From Streptomyces liliifuscus (GTDB taxonomy: Bacteria; Actinomycetota; Actinomycetes; Streptomycetales; Streptomycetaceae): DNA of 64,000 bases. Positions within the stretch are counted from its first letter, which is position 1. The number at the start of each line of letters is the position of its first letter. A program made the position numbers and the translations under genes. The notes beneath the pieces are model-generated. The model made no database searches. It saw only the letters and a program-made list of their open reading frames with translations, and was not told where the DNA came from. Where the stretch lies: positions 8,804,001 to 8,868,000 of the forward strand of contig NZ_CP066831.1 of assembly GCF_016598615.1 (NCBI RefSeq). The letters run 5' to 3'. Positions 15,167-26,270 of the stretch are shown piece after piece.

Positions 15167-15320
15167 CGTTCCCCGCGGAAGCGTGCAGCGCGCGTGGGAC
15201 GGCGGAGGGCGGGGGAGAGGGAACCGTTTCGCGAGGGGTGCCCCGGGCTCGGTACGATCGCCCTTGTATTACGCGTGCACCAGACGACCGCGCGCGTTTC
15301 CCTTCAGGCAGGAGAGTCCG

Positions 15321-17297
<1,977 letters not shown>

Positions 17298-17359
17298 TCG
17301 CGGACGCGGGCCCGATCCCCGCACGCGAGCGCCCGGCCCTACGGTCCCGAAGGCGCCCG

Positions 17360-17394
17360 GAGGCCCCCGGAGAGCTCAGCTTTCCGGGGGCCTC
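17360..17394. terminator. Terminator-like hairpin between thrS and the channel gene
   Basis: A 12-bp perfect stem, GAGGCCCCCGGA/TCCGGGGGCCTC, encloses an 11-nt loop. It overlaps the 3' end of the convergent channel gene. It can serve both transcripts, but lacks a U-run on either side. Confidence 0.7.
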
Positions 17395-18092
17395 TCGTCG
17401 TGCCGCGCGGGGGCCGCCGCCGGACGCTCGTACGGCACGGGGGCTGCTGCCCGGCGCTCGTCCTCGCTGGAGAAGACCTGCAGCAGCCACGCCGAGAACG
17501 ACCCGGTCACCGCGCCGAGCAGCGCGAGCCCGCAGGCCATCAGGCCCACCGCGATCACGCGTCCGGCGGCCGTCACGGGAGTCACGTCGCCGTATCCCAC
17601 GGTCGCGAGCGTGGCGCAGGTCCACCACACCGCGTCGCCGAAGGTACGGATCGTCGCGCCCGGTGCCGCGTGCTCCTGCTGGTACACGGCGAGCGCGCCC
17701 GCGAAGCCGAGCAGGGCCACCGAGAGACCCGCGTACGTGATCACGCGCGCGTGCAGAGTGAGCCGCGGGCGTCCCTGCCGGCGCTGGACGGCCTCGTAGA
17801 CCCTGACCACGCGCAGGGGGCGCAGGAGGGGCAGGGCCAGGACGATCGTGTCCAGCCAGTGCGTCCGTACGAAGCGGTGGCCCTGGCCACTGAGCCGCCA
17901 GCGGACGGCGTAGTCGACGGCGAACACCGCCCAGCTCGCCAGGGTCACCGCGAGACACAGGTCCCGCCACGGCCCGGGCAGGCCGTGGGCGAGGACATGG
18001 ATCGCGTACGCGGTGAGGAACAGTACCGAGGCCACGGCGAGCGGGACCTCGGCGCGGTGTTCCCAGCGGGCCGTGCGGCTGTCGTCGTCCAT
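17376..18092 (-). CDS. Voltage-gated-type potassium channel
   Basis: A 238-residue protein with five hydrophobic segments before the pore. The fourth region carries periodic arginines (LRPLRVVRVYEAVQRR), like a short voltage sensor. The pore helix and selectivity filter read TCATLATVGYGDVTP (filter TVGYGD), followed by the last transmembrane helix and a cytoplasmic tail rich in Ala/Pro/Arg. It should be a six-helix K+ channel in the plasma membrane. The ATG at 18092 (MDDDSRTARWEH) begins the hydrophilic N-terminus; the longer open frame upstream would overlap the HIT gene. It is divergent from the HIT gene and convergent with thrS. Confidence 0.88.
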   Translation of the reverse strand: MDDDSRTARWEHRAEVPLAVASVLFLTAYAIHVLAHGLPGPWRDLCLAVTLASWAVFAVDYAVRWRLSGQGHRFVRTHWLDTIVLALPLLRPLRVVRVYEAVQRRQGRPRLTLHARVITYAGLSVALLGFAGALAVYQQEHAAPGATIRTFGDAVWWTCATLATVGYGDVTPVTAAGRVIAVGLMACGLALLGAVTGSFSAWLLQVFSSEDERRAAAPVPYERPAAAPARHDERPPES

Positions 18093-18159
18093 CGGCTCAG
18101 CTTGGCCGGAGGCCCTTTCACGTGGTACCCGGCGACACGCCGCGAACGGGCGAAGCCAT

Positions 18160-18720
18160 ATGCTGCACCACATGACGAGTGAGCCGGAGCAGCAGATCGG
18201 AGTCGGCACACAGGACGCGTTCCAGCGCCTGTGGACGCCCCACCGGATGGCGTACATCCAGGGCGAGAACAAGCCCACCGGTCCCGGGGCCGACGACGGC
18301 TGCCCCTTCTGCTCGATCCCGGCCAAGTCCGACGAGGACGGGCTCGTGATCAAGCGTGGCGAGCAGGTCTACGCGGTGCTCAACCTGTACCCGTACAACG
18401 GCGGGCACCTGATGGTCGTGCCCTACCGGCATGTCGCGGACTACACCGACCTGACCGTCCCGGAGACCGCCGAGCTGGGCGAGCTGACGAAGCAGGCGAT
18501 GACCGCGCTGCGGGCCGCCTCCGGTGCGCACGGGTTCAACATCGGGATGAACCAGGGCACGGTCGCGGGCGCCGGGATCGCCGCCCACCTGCATCAGCAC
18601 ATCGTGCCCCGCTGGGGCGGCGACACCAATTTCATGCCGGTGGTCGGCCACACGCGGGTGCTGCCCCAACTGCTGGCGGACACGAGGAAGATGCTCGCGG
18701 AAGCCTGGCCGACGGCCTGA
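18160..18720 (+). CDS. HIT-family nucleotide phosphorylase/hydrolase
   Basis: A 186-residue HIT protein. The signature H-x-H-x-H is AAHLHQHIVPRW near residue 147, and CPFCSI near residue 50 supplies a possible zinc pair. The central sequence VLNLYPYNGGHLMVVPYRHV is characteristic. In M. tuberculosis the gene in this same position after thrS (Rv2613c) is a diadenosine tetraphosphate phosphorylase, so an Ap4A-degrading role next to an Ap4A-producing synthetase is likely. An ATG at 18172 (MTSEPEQQ) is an alternative start. It is on the same strand as pgsA but separated from it by two minus-strand genes, a rearrangement relative to mycobacteria. Confidence 0.92.
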   Translation: MLHHMTSEPEQQIGVGTQDAFQRLWTPHRMAYIQGENKPTGPGADDGCPFCSIPAKSDEDGLVIKRGEQVYAVLNLYPYNGGHLMVVPYRHVADYTDLTVPETAELGELTKQAMTALRAASGAHGFNIGMNQGTVAGAGIAAHLHQHIVPRWGGDTNFMPVVGHTRVLPQLLADTRKMLAEAWPTA

Positions 18721-18805
18721 GCCCCCTCAAGGGGCGCGGGGAACTGCGCGCCCAGCCCCCACGACCCGCACAACACAACGCACCCGACCCGCCGAACCGC
18801 CGGGG
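18721..18805 (+). repeat. Dispersed Streptomyces intergenic repeat, copy C
   Basis: Contains TCAAGGGGCGCGGGGAACTG then CGCGCCCAGCCCCCACGACC, the same core as copy A. It sits between the convergent HIT gene and the 558-residue membrane-protein gene and probably acts as, or was inserted at, the transcription boundary. Confidence 0.8.
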
Positions 18806-18807
18806 GC

Positions 18808-20484
18808 TCACGCGTCGTAGACGTCTGCCTTCCTTGGTGACGCGTCCTGGATCGCCGTGCTCAGGAACGACGAGCGGTTGCCGAACTTCTCCGTGTTGAC
18901 GCCGTTCTCCTTGAGGACCTTGATGGACGCCGCGTGCACCACGCGCAGGACGGGCGTGGCGGCCCGCAGCGCGTCGTCGGCCATGAAGCGGTGCCGCCAG
19001 GGCTGATCGGCCCACGCGTGCCGCAGGCCGAACGGCTCCGGGAGCGCCAGGCTGCCGCCGAGCCAGTTGAGCAGCGGCGGGTACCAGGTGATCGGGGCGC
19101 GCACCGCGAGGCGCACCACCTCGTCGGTCTCGACGAGCGGCAGCTTCTTGGAGCGGGTCTCCCAGGGCTTGAAGGACTTCGCGATCTGCTTCGTCTTCGC
19201 CGAGGGCTTGGTCGTGAACAGCGGGTGCACGGGTCCGAGCGCGTGGCCGGTGACCTCGATGCGCAGGGTCTCGTGCAGCACGGTCACCGTGATCAGCATG
19301 GTGATGACCAACTGGCCGTCCCAGAGCGTCCACTGGATGCCGAGGTAGTGCCGGTCGCCGCTGCCGAACTGCTGCTTGTTGCAGATGTCCTGGATGGCGT
19401 GGTTCTTCACCTGGTACGCGTCCACGTCCGTACCGCCCGGCCGGGACACCGAACCCGCGTTCTCCCCGATGGGGGTGACCACCCAGTGCTTTATCGAAGG
19501 GCGCGGGAAGCCACCGGTGTTGAGCGGGCCGCGCTCCAGCATGCGCAGTTGGTCGTGGATCGACCGGATGACGTCCCAGCTGCGGAAGGGGTGGATCTCC
19601 TTGCTCTCGTCGAGCGGCACGAGATCCTCGGCGAGCTGCCAGCTGCCCCAGCGCGTGCCCATGCCGAGTATGCCCTTGGGGCCCGCGTAGAAGACGGAGT
19701 TGGACTGCTGCTCGGCGCTCAGCTTGGCCAGGTTCTGGCGCAGCGACTCCGCGGCCGTCTCGCCGGGGCTGCCGGGCACCGCCTCGGGGATCTTGGCCCC
19801 CACACCGCCGCCCGAAAGCAGGCCCTCCCAGCGGGCGCGCAGGTCCTTGGCCGTGCGCTCGCAGATCTGCTGGGCCCAGAACCAGCCGACGACCGGCATG
19901 ACGATCGCCGCGCGTGCGTACCAGGCCCAGAAGCCGCCGAACGGCAGCCGGAGCAGGAAGATCACGGCGAGCGCGCCGAAGGCGATGAGGAGGGTGGTGG
20001 CGAGGGCGGAGGCGCGCTTGTCCTCACGCTTGGCGATCATCGTGCGGATCTGGAAGACCAGCAGCCAGGCGATGAGCCCGGGCAGGAAGATCAGCCCGCA
20101 CAGCACCGTCACCGCCGTCAGCCAGTTGTCGCGCTCCCGGCGGATGCGGTTCGCCGCCAGGCAGTGCTCGACGACGACCTGGGGTTCGGTGCCGAACGAC
20201 TGGATGAGCGCGCCGCGGCCGCTGCCGAGCATCCGGTCGTGCACGGCCCGCGAGAACGCCTCGCCCAGATTGGGCACGAAGAGCTTGAGCTTGCCCGCCT
20301 TGACCGTCGACTTGTGCCATTCGTTGTTGGCCTTGAGGATCTCCCCGACCTCGTTGTCCCGGTACGCCGCCGAGGCCAGGGCGAAGGTCGCCGCCGTCTG
20401 GCCTGCGGCACCCGAGAGCGGGACCTGTGCCCCGGGCCTGAAATCGAATCCCTCGTCCGCCACTGCCGCCCCCATCGCCGCCAT
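18808..20484 (-). CDS. Unknown conserved membrane protein, 558 residues
   Basis: I do not recognise a named family. The first ~105 residues are soluble (VPLSGAAGQTAATFALASAA). Residues ~120-205 hold two to four hydrophobic segments, including TAVTVLCGLIFLPGLIAWLL and ALATTLLIAFGALAVIFLL. The remaining ~350 residues look cytoplasmic, with one more hydrophobic stretch near LVITMLITVTVLHETLRI. The end is charged (SPRKADVYDA). No catalytic motif stands out. The ATG at 20484 is the first good start; a short Met-Ala repeat there makes the exact start uncertain. It is the downstream minus-strand neighbour of the EF-G-like gene, separated by 160 bases. Confidence 0.65.
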   Translation of the reverse strand: MAAMGAAVADEGFDFRPGAQVPLSGAAGQTAATFALASAAYRDNEVGEILKANNEWHKSTVKAGKLKLFVPNLGEAFSRAVHDRMLGSGRGALIQSFGTEPQVVVEHCLAANRIRRERDNWLTAVTVLCGLIFLPGLIAWLLVFQIRTMIAKREDKRASALATTLLIAFGALAVIFLLRLPFGGFWAWYARAAIVMPVVGWFWAQQICERTAKDLRARWEGLLSGGGVGAKIPEAVPGSPGETAAESLRQNLAKLSAEQQSNSVFYAGPKGILGMGTRWGSWQLAEDLVPLDESKEIHPFRSWDVIRSIHDQLRMLERGPLNTGGFPRPSIKHWVVTPIGENAGSVSRPGGTDVDAYQVKNHAIQDICNKQQFGSGDRHYLGIQWTLWDGQLVITMLITVTVLHETLRIEVTGHALGPVHPLFTTKPSAKTKQIAKSFKPWETRSKKLPLVETDEVVRLAVRAPITWYPPLLNWLGGSLALPEPFGLRHAWADQPWRHRFMADDALRAATPVLRVVHAASIKVLKENGVNTEKFGNRSSFLSTAIQDASPRKADVYDA

Positions 20485-20644
20485 GCTCCGCTGCTGCGGC
20501 TTTTCCCGACTTCCGTGCTCCGCACACCTGTTGATCAGGTCATCGTCTTGATCAGGTTCTCAGAGTATCCGCCGGGACCGACATCCGTCGGCGGACAGCA
20601 CAAGCTGCCCGCCGACCCGGAGGGGTGATCGACCGGTGTTTCAA

Positions 20645-22843
20645 CTAGGTGTTTCCCTGCGCCTGTTCGCGGATCTTCTCCGCCAACTGCGCCGGCATCG
20701 GCTCGTGTCGGGCGTATGTGCGGTTGAAGCGCGCGGTGCCGTGCGAGAGGGAGCGCAGGTCGACCCCGTACCGTCCGATCTCGATCTCGGGGACCTCGGC
20801 CCGTACGAGCGTGCGGTTGCCGCCGGCCTGCTCGGTGCCGACGACGCGACCGCGCCGCCCCGACAGATCGCTCATCACGGCGCCCACGTACTCGTCGCCG
20901 ACCAGGACCGTCACCTCGGCGACCGGCTCCAGGAGATGGATCCGGGCGTCGACCGCGGCCTCCCGCAGGGCGAGCGCCCCGGCGGTCTGGAACGCGGCGT
21001 CCGAGGAGTCCACCGAGTGCGCCTTGCCGTCGAGCAGCGTGATCCGTATGTCGATCAGCGCGTAGCCCGCGGCCACGCCCTTGGCGGCCTGCGCGCGCAC
21101 GCCCTTCTCGACGGACGGGATGAACTGCCGTGGCACGGCTCCGCCGACGACCTTGTCGACGAACTCGATGCCGGACCCTCCGGGCAGCGGCTCCACCTCG
21201 ATCGCGCAGATCGCGTACTGCCCGTGCCCGCCCGACTGCTTCACATGACGGCCGCGCCCGGCCGACCTGTCGGCGAACGTCTCCCGTAGGGAGACCTTGT
21301 GGGGTACGACATCGACCTGGACGCCGTAGCGGCTGCGCAGCCGTTCCAGGGCGACGTCCGCGTGAGCCTCGCCCAGGCACCACAGGACGACCTGGTGGGT
21401 GTCCTGGTTCTGTTCGAGCCGCATCGTCGGGTCCTCGGCGACCAGCCGGCCCAGGCCCTGCGACAGCTTGTCCTCGTCCGCCTTGCTGTGCGCCTGGATG
21501 GCGAGCGGCAGCAGCGGGTCCGGCATCTCCCACGGCTCCATGAGCAGCGGGTCGTCCTTGGAGGAGAGCGTGTCGCCGGTCTCGGCACGGCTCAGCTTGG
21601 CCACGCAGGCGAGGTCGCCGGCGATGGCGTGCGTGAGGGCGCGCTGCTGCTTGCCGAACGGCGCGGACAGGGCGCCGATGCGCTCGTCGACGTCGTGGTC
21701 CTCGTGGCCGCGGTCGGCGAGCCCGTGTCCGGAGACGTGCACCGTCTCGTCTGGGCGCAGTGTCCCGGAGAACACGCGCACCATCGAGACACGGCCTACG
21801 TACGGGTCGGACGCGGTCTTCACGACCTCGGCGACCAGCGGTCCGTCCGGGTCGCAGGCCTTCACCTGGCGGGCCCTGCCGTCCGGGGTGGTGACCGTCG
21901 GGGCCTCGCGCTCCAGCGGGGTCGGGAAGCCGCCGGTGATCAGCTCAAGGAGCTCCACCGTGCCGAGGCCCTGTTTGGCGCCCTCGGCGGCGGGCGCGGC
22001 GGCCAGCACCGGGAAGAAGATCCCGCGCGCGACGGCCCGTTCCAGGTCCTGCACGAGTGTCTTGAAGTCGAGTTCCTCGCCGCCGAGATAGCGGTCCATG
22101 AGGGTCTCGTCCTCGCTCTCGGCGATGATCCCCTCGATCAGCCGGTTGCGGGCCTCCTCGATGAGCGGCAGTTGCTCGGGGCCCGGCTCGGACTCCTTGC
22201 GCTCCCCGGAGGCGTAGTCGAACAACCGCTGCGACAGCAGCCCGATCAGACCCGTCACGGGCGCGTGCCCGTCGGGGCCCTGCGGGCCGTGCAGCGGCAG
22301 GTAGAGCGGCAGTACGGCGTCGGGGTCGTCGGCCCCGAATGCCTCCGCGCAGGTCCGCGTCATCTCGTCGAAGTCCGCCCTGGCCGACTCCAGGTGCGTG
22401 ATCACGATGGCCCGCGGCATACCGACCGCGGCGCACTCCTCCCACACCATGCGCGTCGAGCCGTCCACCCCGTCCGAGGCCGAGACGACGAAAAGGGCCG
22501 CGTCCGCCGCTCGCAGACCGGCCCTCAACTCGCCGACGAAATCGGCGTATCCGGGTGTGTCGAGAATATTGATCTTGTATCCGTCCCAGTCGACGGGTAC
22601 CAGGGAGAGCTGTACCGAGCGTTGCTGCCGGTGCTCGATCTCGTCGTAGTCGGAGACGGTGCCGCCGTCCTCCACACGGCCCGCCCTGTTCACCGCTCCC
22701 GCCGTCAGCGCGAGAGCTTCCACCAGAGTCGTCTTGCCCGATCCGGAGTGGCCGACCAGCACCACATTCCGTACGGACGCGGGGTGGTCGGCCGCCGTAG
22801 CCCTGCCGGCGGCTCCGGGGTGTGCATTCGCCTTGTCGCCCAT
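20645..22843 (-). CDS. Elongation factor G-like GTPase (EF-G2)
   Basis: A 732-residue translational GTPase paralogue with all five EF-G domains. P-loop G1 is GHSGSGKTTL (around residue 32), and G3 is DTPGYADF. The G4 position, normally NKxD, reads THLES in IVITHLESARADFDEM, so the guanine-specificity motif is diverged. The domain IV-like region has RHVKQSGGHGQYA and the C-terminus RFNRTYARHEPMP. The ATG at 22843 is backed by GGGAGG seven bases upstream, which rules out the longer in-frame start at 22873. Canonical fusA lies elsewhere in these genomes; the role of this paralogue (FusA2-like) is unsettled. It is divergent from pgsA. Confidence 0.9.
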   Translation of the reverse strand: MGDKANAHPGAAGRATAADHPASVRNVVLVGHSGSGKTTLVEALALTAGAVNRAGRVEDGGTVSDYDEIEHRQQRSVQLSLVPVDWDGYKINILDTPGYADFVGELRAGLRAADAALFVVSASDGVDGSTRMVWEECAAVGMPRAIVITHLESARADFDEMTRTCAEAFGADDPDAVLPLYLPLHGPQGPDGHAPVTGLIGLLSQRLFDYASGERKESEPGPEQLPLIEEARNRLIEGIIAESEDETLMDRYLGGEELDFKTLVQDLERAVARGIFFPVLAAAPAAEGAKQGLGTVELLELITGGFPTPLEREAPTVTTPDGRARQVKACDPDGPLVAEVVKTASDPYVGRVSMVRVFSGTLRPDETVHVSGHGLADRGHEDHDVDERIGALSAPFGKQQRALTHAIAGDLACVAKLSRAETGDTLSSKDDPLLMEPWEMPDPLLPLAIQAHSKADEDKLSQGLGRLVAEDPTMRLEQNQDTHQVVLWCLGEAHADVALERLRSRYGVQVDVVPHKVSLRETFADRSAGRGRHVKQSGGHGQYAICAIEVEPLPGGSGIEFVDKVVGGAVPRQFIPSVEKGVRAQAAKGVAAGYALIDIRITLLDGKAHSVDSSDAAFQTAGALALREAAVDARIHLLEPVAEVTVLVGDEYVGAVMSDLSGRRGRVVGTEQAGGNRTLVRAEVPEIEIGRYGVDLRSLSHGTARFNRTYARHEPMPAQLAEKIREQAQGNT

Positions 22844-23056
22844 GGCCTTGCCTCCCGTGCACGGTGAGGTCACTGTGGGCGCGGACGCGCGGCGCCGCGT
22901 GCGGTGGCGGCTCCGATGACGCCCGCGGTGTCTTCGAGCTTTGCACTCGTGTCACGGTGCGTCCATACAACGGACGCGATCGCGCCGTCCCACGGATGTC
23001 ATCAGGACGTGACCCGGGGTGCGGGTGCCCGACCGTCGCACAAGCGCACGCGTGGC

Positions 23057-23062
23057 TACGAT
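23057..23062 (+). promoter_or_regulatory. Possible -10 element for the pgsA operon
   Basis: TACGAT lies 56 bases before the pgsA ATG in the divergent region between the EF-G-like gene and pgsA. The matching -35 (near 23033-23039) is poor, so support is weak. Confidence 0.3.
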
Positions 23063-23117
23063 GGGCCAGCCGGTGGCCAGCAGGGGCCGCGCGGCCACAC
23101 CGACCCTCGGGAAGGCC

Positions 23118-23822
23118 ATGCTGAACAAGTACGCGCGTGCATTCTTCACGCGTGTCCTCACACCGTTCGCCGCGTTTCTCATCCGCCGGGGGGTAAGCCC
23201 CGACACGGTCACCATCCTGGGCACGGCCGGAGTGATGGCGGGCGCGCTGGTCTTCTTCCCCCGGGGAGAGCTCTTCTGGGGCACGATCGTCATCACACTG
23301 TTCGTGTTCTCGGACATGGTCGACGGCAACATGGCCCGCCAGCTGGGCCGCTCCAGCCGCTGGGGAGCCTTCCTCGACTCGACGCTCGACCGGGTCGCCG
23401 ACAGCGCGATCTTCGGCGGCTTCGCGCTCTGGTACGCGGGCGGCGGCGACGACAACGTCCTGTGCGCCGTCTCGATCTTCTGCCTGGCCAGCGGCCAGGT
23501 GGTGTCGTACACCAAGGCCCGCGGCGAGTCGATCGGGCTGCCCGTCGCCGTCAACGGCCTCGTCGAGCGGGCCGAGCGTCTGGTGATCTCGCTGGTCGCG
23601 GCCGGCCTCGCGGGCTTCCACAAGACGTTCGGCGTGCCCGGTATCGAGATCCTGCTGCCCATCGCGCTGTGGATCGTCGCCGTCGGCAGTGTCGTCACGC
23701 TGATCCAGCGCGTCGTCACGGTCCGCCGGGAGTCCGCCGAGGCGGATGCCGCGGCCGAGGCCTCTCCCTCCACCACCGCCTCCCCGGACAACGCCTCGCA
23801 CAGCAGCGAGGCCACACCGTGA
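23118..23822 (+). CDS. pgsA: Phosphatidylinositol phosphate synthase (CDP-alcohol phosphatidyltransferase)
   Basis: A 234-residue integral membrane enzyme. The CDP-alcohol phosphatidyltransferase signature is present as DMVDGNMARQLGRSSRWGAF followed by LDSTLDRVAD, matching D-x2-D-G-x2-A-R-x8-G-x3-D-x3-D. About six hydrophobic segments follow this. In actinobacteria this member joins inositol phosphate to CDP-diacylglycerol, the first step to phosphatidylinositol and its mannosides. I placed the start at the ATG at 23118 after GGGAAGG. The C-terminal ~25 residues are Ser/Ala-rich and dispensable-looking. The stop overlaps the acyltransferase start (GTGA), and the operon continues to pimA. Confidence 0.93.
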   Translation: MLNKYARAFFTRVLTPFAAFLIRRGVSPDTVTILGTAGVMAGALVFFPRGELFWGTIVITLFVFSDMVDGNMARQLGRSSRWGAFLDSTLDRVADSAIFGGFALWYAGGGDDNVLCAVSIFCLASGQVVSYTKARGESIGLPVAVNGLVERAERLVISLVAAGLAGFHKTFGVPGIEILLPIALWIVAVGSVVTLIQRVVTVRRESAEADAAAEASPSTTASPDNASHSSEATP

Positions 23823-24745
23823 GCGGTCTGAAGGGCCAGCTCACGTACGCGGCGTACGCGGCGGGCTGGGGAGCCGTCAAGAAGCTCCCCGAGCCCGTCG
23901 CCGTACGCCTGGGCCGGACCATCGCCGACATCGCCTGGAAGCGACGCGGCAAGGGCGTACGACGCCTCGAATCCAACTACGCGCGCGTGCTGCCCGACGC
24001 GAGCCCGGAGCGGCTCACCGAGCTCTCCAGGGCCGGCATGCGCTCGTACCTGCGTTACTGGATGGAGTCCTTCCGGCTGCCCGCCTGGAGCCGGGAGCGC
24101 ATCAAGGACGGCTTCGACGTGAAGGACGTCCACCACCTCACCGACGGGCTCGCCGCCGGGAAGGGCGTCATCCTCGCGCTGCCGCACCTGGCCAACTGGG
24201 ACCTCGCCGGAGCCTGGGTCACCACCAAGCTGGACACGCCGTTCACGACGGTCGCCGAGCGGCTGGAGCCGGCGAAGCTGTACGACCGGTTCGTCGCCTA
24301 TCGCGAGAGCCTCGGTATGGAGGTCCTGCCGCACAGCGGCGGCACCGCGTTCGGCACACTGGCCCGGCGGCTGCGCGACGGCGGCCTCGTCTGTCTGGTC
24401 GCCGAGCGCGATCTGTCCGCCTCCGGGGTCGAGGTCAAGTTCTTCGGGGACGCCACCCGGATGCCCGCGGGTCCGGCACTACTTGCCCAGCAGACCGGTG
24501 CGCTGCTGCTGCCGGTGACACTCTGGTACGACGACTCGCCCGTGATGCGGGGCCGGGTCCATCCACCCGTCGACGTCCCCGAGTCAGGTAGCCGGGCCGA
24601 GAAGACGTCTGTCATGACGCAGGCGCTGGCCGACGCCTTCGCCACGGGTATCGCCGACCATCCGGAGGACTGGCACATGCTGCAGCGCTTGTGGCTCGCC
24701 GACCTGGAGCCCCGCTCCGGGCCGGCCGAGGGGGAACAGCCGTGA
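23819..24745 (+). CDS. Phosphatidylinositol mannoside acyltransferase (PatA-like)
   Basis: A 308-residue member of the LpxL/HtrB lysophospholipid acyltransferase family. The catalytic H-x4-D is in LPHLANWDLAGAW, and ERDLSASGVEVKFFGD resembles the second conserved block. It should acylate the mannose of PIM1/PIM2 at the cytoplasmic membrane face, as Rv2611c does at the same place in the mycobacterial order pgsA-patA-pimA. The GTG start lies in the pgsA stop, and its own stop overlaps the pimA start, so the three genes form one coupled operon. Confidence 0.92.
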   Translation: MSGLKGQLTYAAYAAGWGAVKKLPEPVAVRLGRTIADIAWKRRGKGVRRLESNYARVLPDASPERLTELSRAGMRSYLRYWMESFRLPAWSRERIKDGFDVKDVHHLTDGLAAGKGVILALPHLANWDLAGAWVTTKLDTPFTTVAERLEPAKLYDRFVAYRESLGMEVLPHSGGTAFGTLARRLRDGGLVCLVAERDLSASGVEVKFFGDATRMPAGPALLAQQTGALLLPVTLWYDDSPVMRGRVHPPVDVPESGSRAEKTSVMTQALADAFATGIADHPEDWHMLQRLWLADLEPRSGPAEGEQP

Positions 24746-25911
24746 GAATCGGCATCGTCTGTCCGTACTCCTGGGACGTGCCCGGGGGAGTCCAGTTCCA
24801 CATCCGCGATCTGGCGGACCACCTCATCGGCCTCGGACACGATGTCTCCGTCCTCGCTCCGGCCGATGACGACACCCCCCTTCCGCCGTACGTCGTCTCG
24901 GCCGGCCGTGCCGTCCCGGTGCCGTACAACGGCTCGGTCGCGCGCCTCAACTTCGGGTTCCTGTCGGCCGCGCGGGTGCGGCGCTGGCTGCACGACGGCA
25001 CGTTCGACGTGATCCACATCCACGAGCCGGCGTCGCCGTCCCTCGGCCTGCTCTCCTGCTGGGCCGCACAGGGGCCGATCGTCGCCACCTTCCACACGTC
25101 GAACCCGCGGTCCCGGGCGATGATCGCGGCGTACCCGATCCTGCAGCCCGCCCTGGAGAAGATCAGCGCGCGCATCGCGGTGAGCGAGTACGCGCGGCGC
25201 ACCCTCGTCGAGCACCTGGGCGGCGACGCCGTCGTCATCCCGAACGGTGTCGACGTGGACTTCTTCGCGAAGGCGGAGCCCAAGGGCGAGTGGCAGGGAG
25301 AAACGATCGGCTTCATAGGGCGTATCGACGAGCCCCGCAAGGGACTGCCGGTCCTCATGAAGGCGCTGCCGAAGATCCTCGCCGAGCGGCCGGGGGCCCG
25401 GCTCCTGGTCGCCGGGCGCGGCGACGAGGAGGAGGCGGTCGAGAAGCTCCCCGCGGAGCTGCGGTCGCGCGTCGAGTTCCTCGGCATGGTCAGCGACGAG
25501 GACAAGGCGCGGTTCCTGCGCAGCGTCGACCTGTACGTCGCGCCCAACACCGGCGGCGAGAGCTTCGGGATCATCCTCGTCGAGGCCATGTCGGCGGGCG
25601 CGCCCGTGCTCGCCTCCGACCTCGACGCGTTCGCGCAGGTCCTCGACCAGGGCGCGGCGGGCGAGCTGTTCGCCAACGAGGACGCCGACGCGCTGGCCGC
25701 CTCGGCGGTACGGCTGCTCGGCGACCCGGCGCGCCGCGCGGAACTGCGCGAGCGGGGGAGCGCGCATGTGCGGCGTTTCGACTGGTCGACGGTCGGCGCG
25801 GACATCCTGTCCGTCTACGAGACGGTCACCGACGGAGCCGCCGCGGTCGCCGCCGACGAGCCGCACGAGCCGGGCGGGCTGCTGGCCCGACTCGGCCTGG
25901 TCCGGGACTGA
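24742..25911 (+). CDS. pimA: Phosphatidylinositol alpha-mannosyltransferase
   Basis: A 389-residue GT-B fold, family GT4 enzyme. The N-terminus, MRIGIVCPYSWDVPGGVQFH, carries the glycine-rich GGVQ motif that binds the lipid acceptor side. The C-terminal half has the GDP-mannose site with GRIDEPRKGLPVLMKAL and the E-x7-E block ESFGIILVEAMS. It transfers the first mannose from GDP-mannose to phosphatidylinositol. The last ~30 residues (VAADEPHEPGGLLARLGLVRD) extend beyond the core. The GTG start overlaps the acyltransferase stop by four bases. Confidence 0.94.
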   Translation: MRIGIVCPYSWDVPGGVQFHIRDLADHLIGLGHDVSVLAPADDDTPLPPYVVSAGRAVPVPYNGSVARLNFGFLSAARVRRWLHDGTFDVIHIHEPASPSLGLLSCWAAQGPIVATFHTSNPRSRAMIAAYPILQPALEKISARIAVSEYARRTLVEHLGGDAVVIPNGVDVDFFAKAEPKGEWQGETIGFIGRIDEPRKGLPVLMKALPKILAERPGARLLVAGRGDEEEAVEKLPAELRSRVEFLGMVSDEDKARFLRSVDLYVAPNTGGESFGIILVEAMSAGAPVLASDLDAFAQVLDQGAAGELFANEDADALAASAVRLLGDPARRAELRERGSAHVRRFDWSTVGADILSVYETVTDGAAAVAADEPHEPGGLLARLGLVRD

Positions 25912-25958
25912 GAGCGGGAGGGAACGCGCGTGGTGGGGGACATGGGTGGCGGGGGGAC

Positions 25959-26270
25959 GTGCGTGAAGTCCGGGAGGTGCCCCAGGAGGCCACCAGGACC
26001 CCTCTGGCGGCCGAGGAGGAGCTGCGCACCCGCTCGGTCTTCGCCACCGAGATCGGCGCGCAGCTGGCCCGCCAGGGGTGGGCCGTCTTTCCCGCGCACA
26101 CTCCGGAGGAGCGCATCCGGCTCTTCGCTGTGGCGCGGATCATCGAGGAGCGGCTCGGACACCGGGTCGAGGCCGTACCGGAAGACATCCTTTCCATGCG
26201 GTTCACGCTCGTGGGCGCCGCCCCTGAGGTCGGCCCGGCGGCCGGCGCAGCCGGACAGCCGAACGGCTGA
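25959..26270 (+). CDS. Small conserved hypothetical protein
   Basis: A 103-residue protein. The convincing part begins TRTPLAAEEELRTRSVFATE and continues IGAQLARQGWAVFPAHTPEE, a helix-rich block with a conserved look, then EERLGHRVEAVPED. The Ala/Gly/Pro tail is disordered. I set the start at the GTG at 25959 after a GGGGGGA tract; a GTG at 25977 is an alternative. It is on the same strand 47 bases after pimA and may be the last gene of that operon. Function unknown. Confidence 0.6.
   Translation: MREVREVPQEATRTPLAAEEELRTRSVFATEIGAQLARQGWAVFPAHTPEERIRLFAVARIIEERLGHRVEAVPEDILSMRFTLVGAAPEVGPAAGAAGQPNG

Noticed and set aside
15167..15320. T-box riboswitch ahead of thrS
   Set aside because: The leader is short and shows neither the T-box sequence nor a specifier stem. 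Only a weak -10 element was seen.
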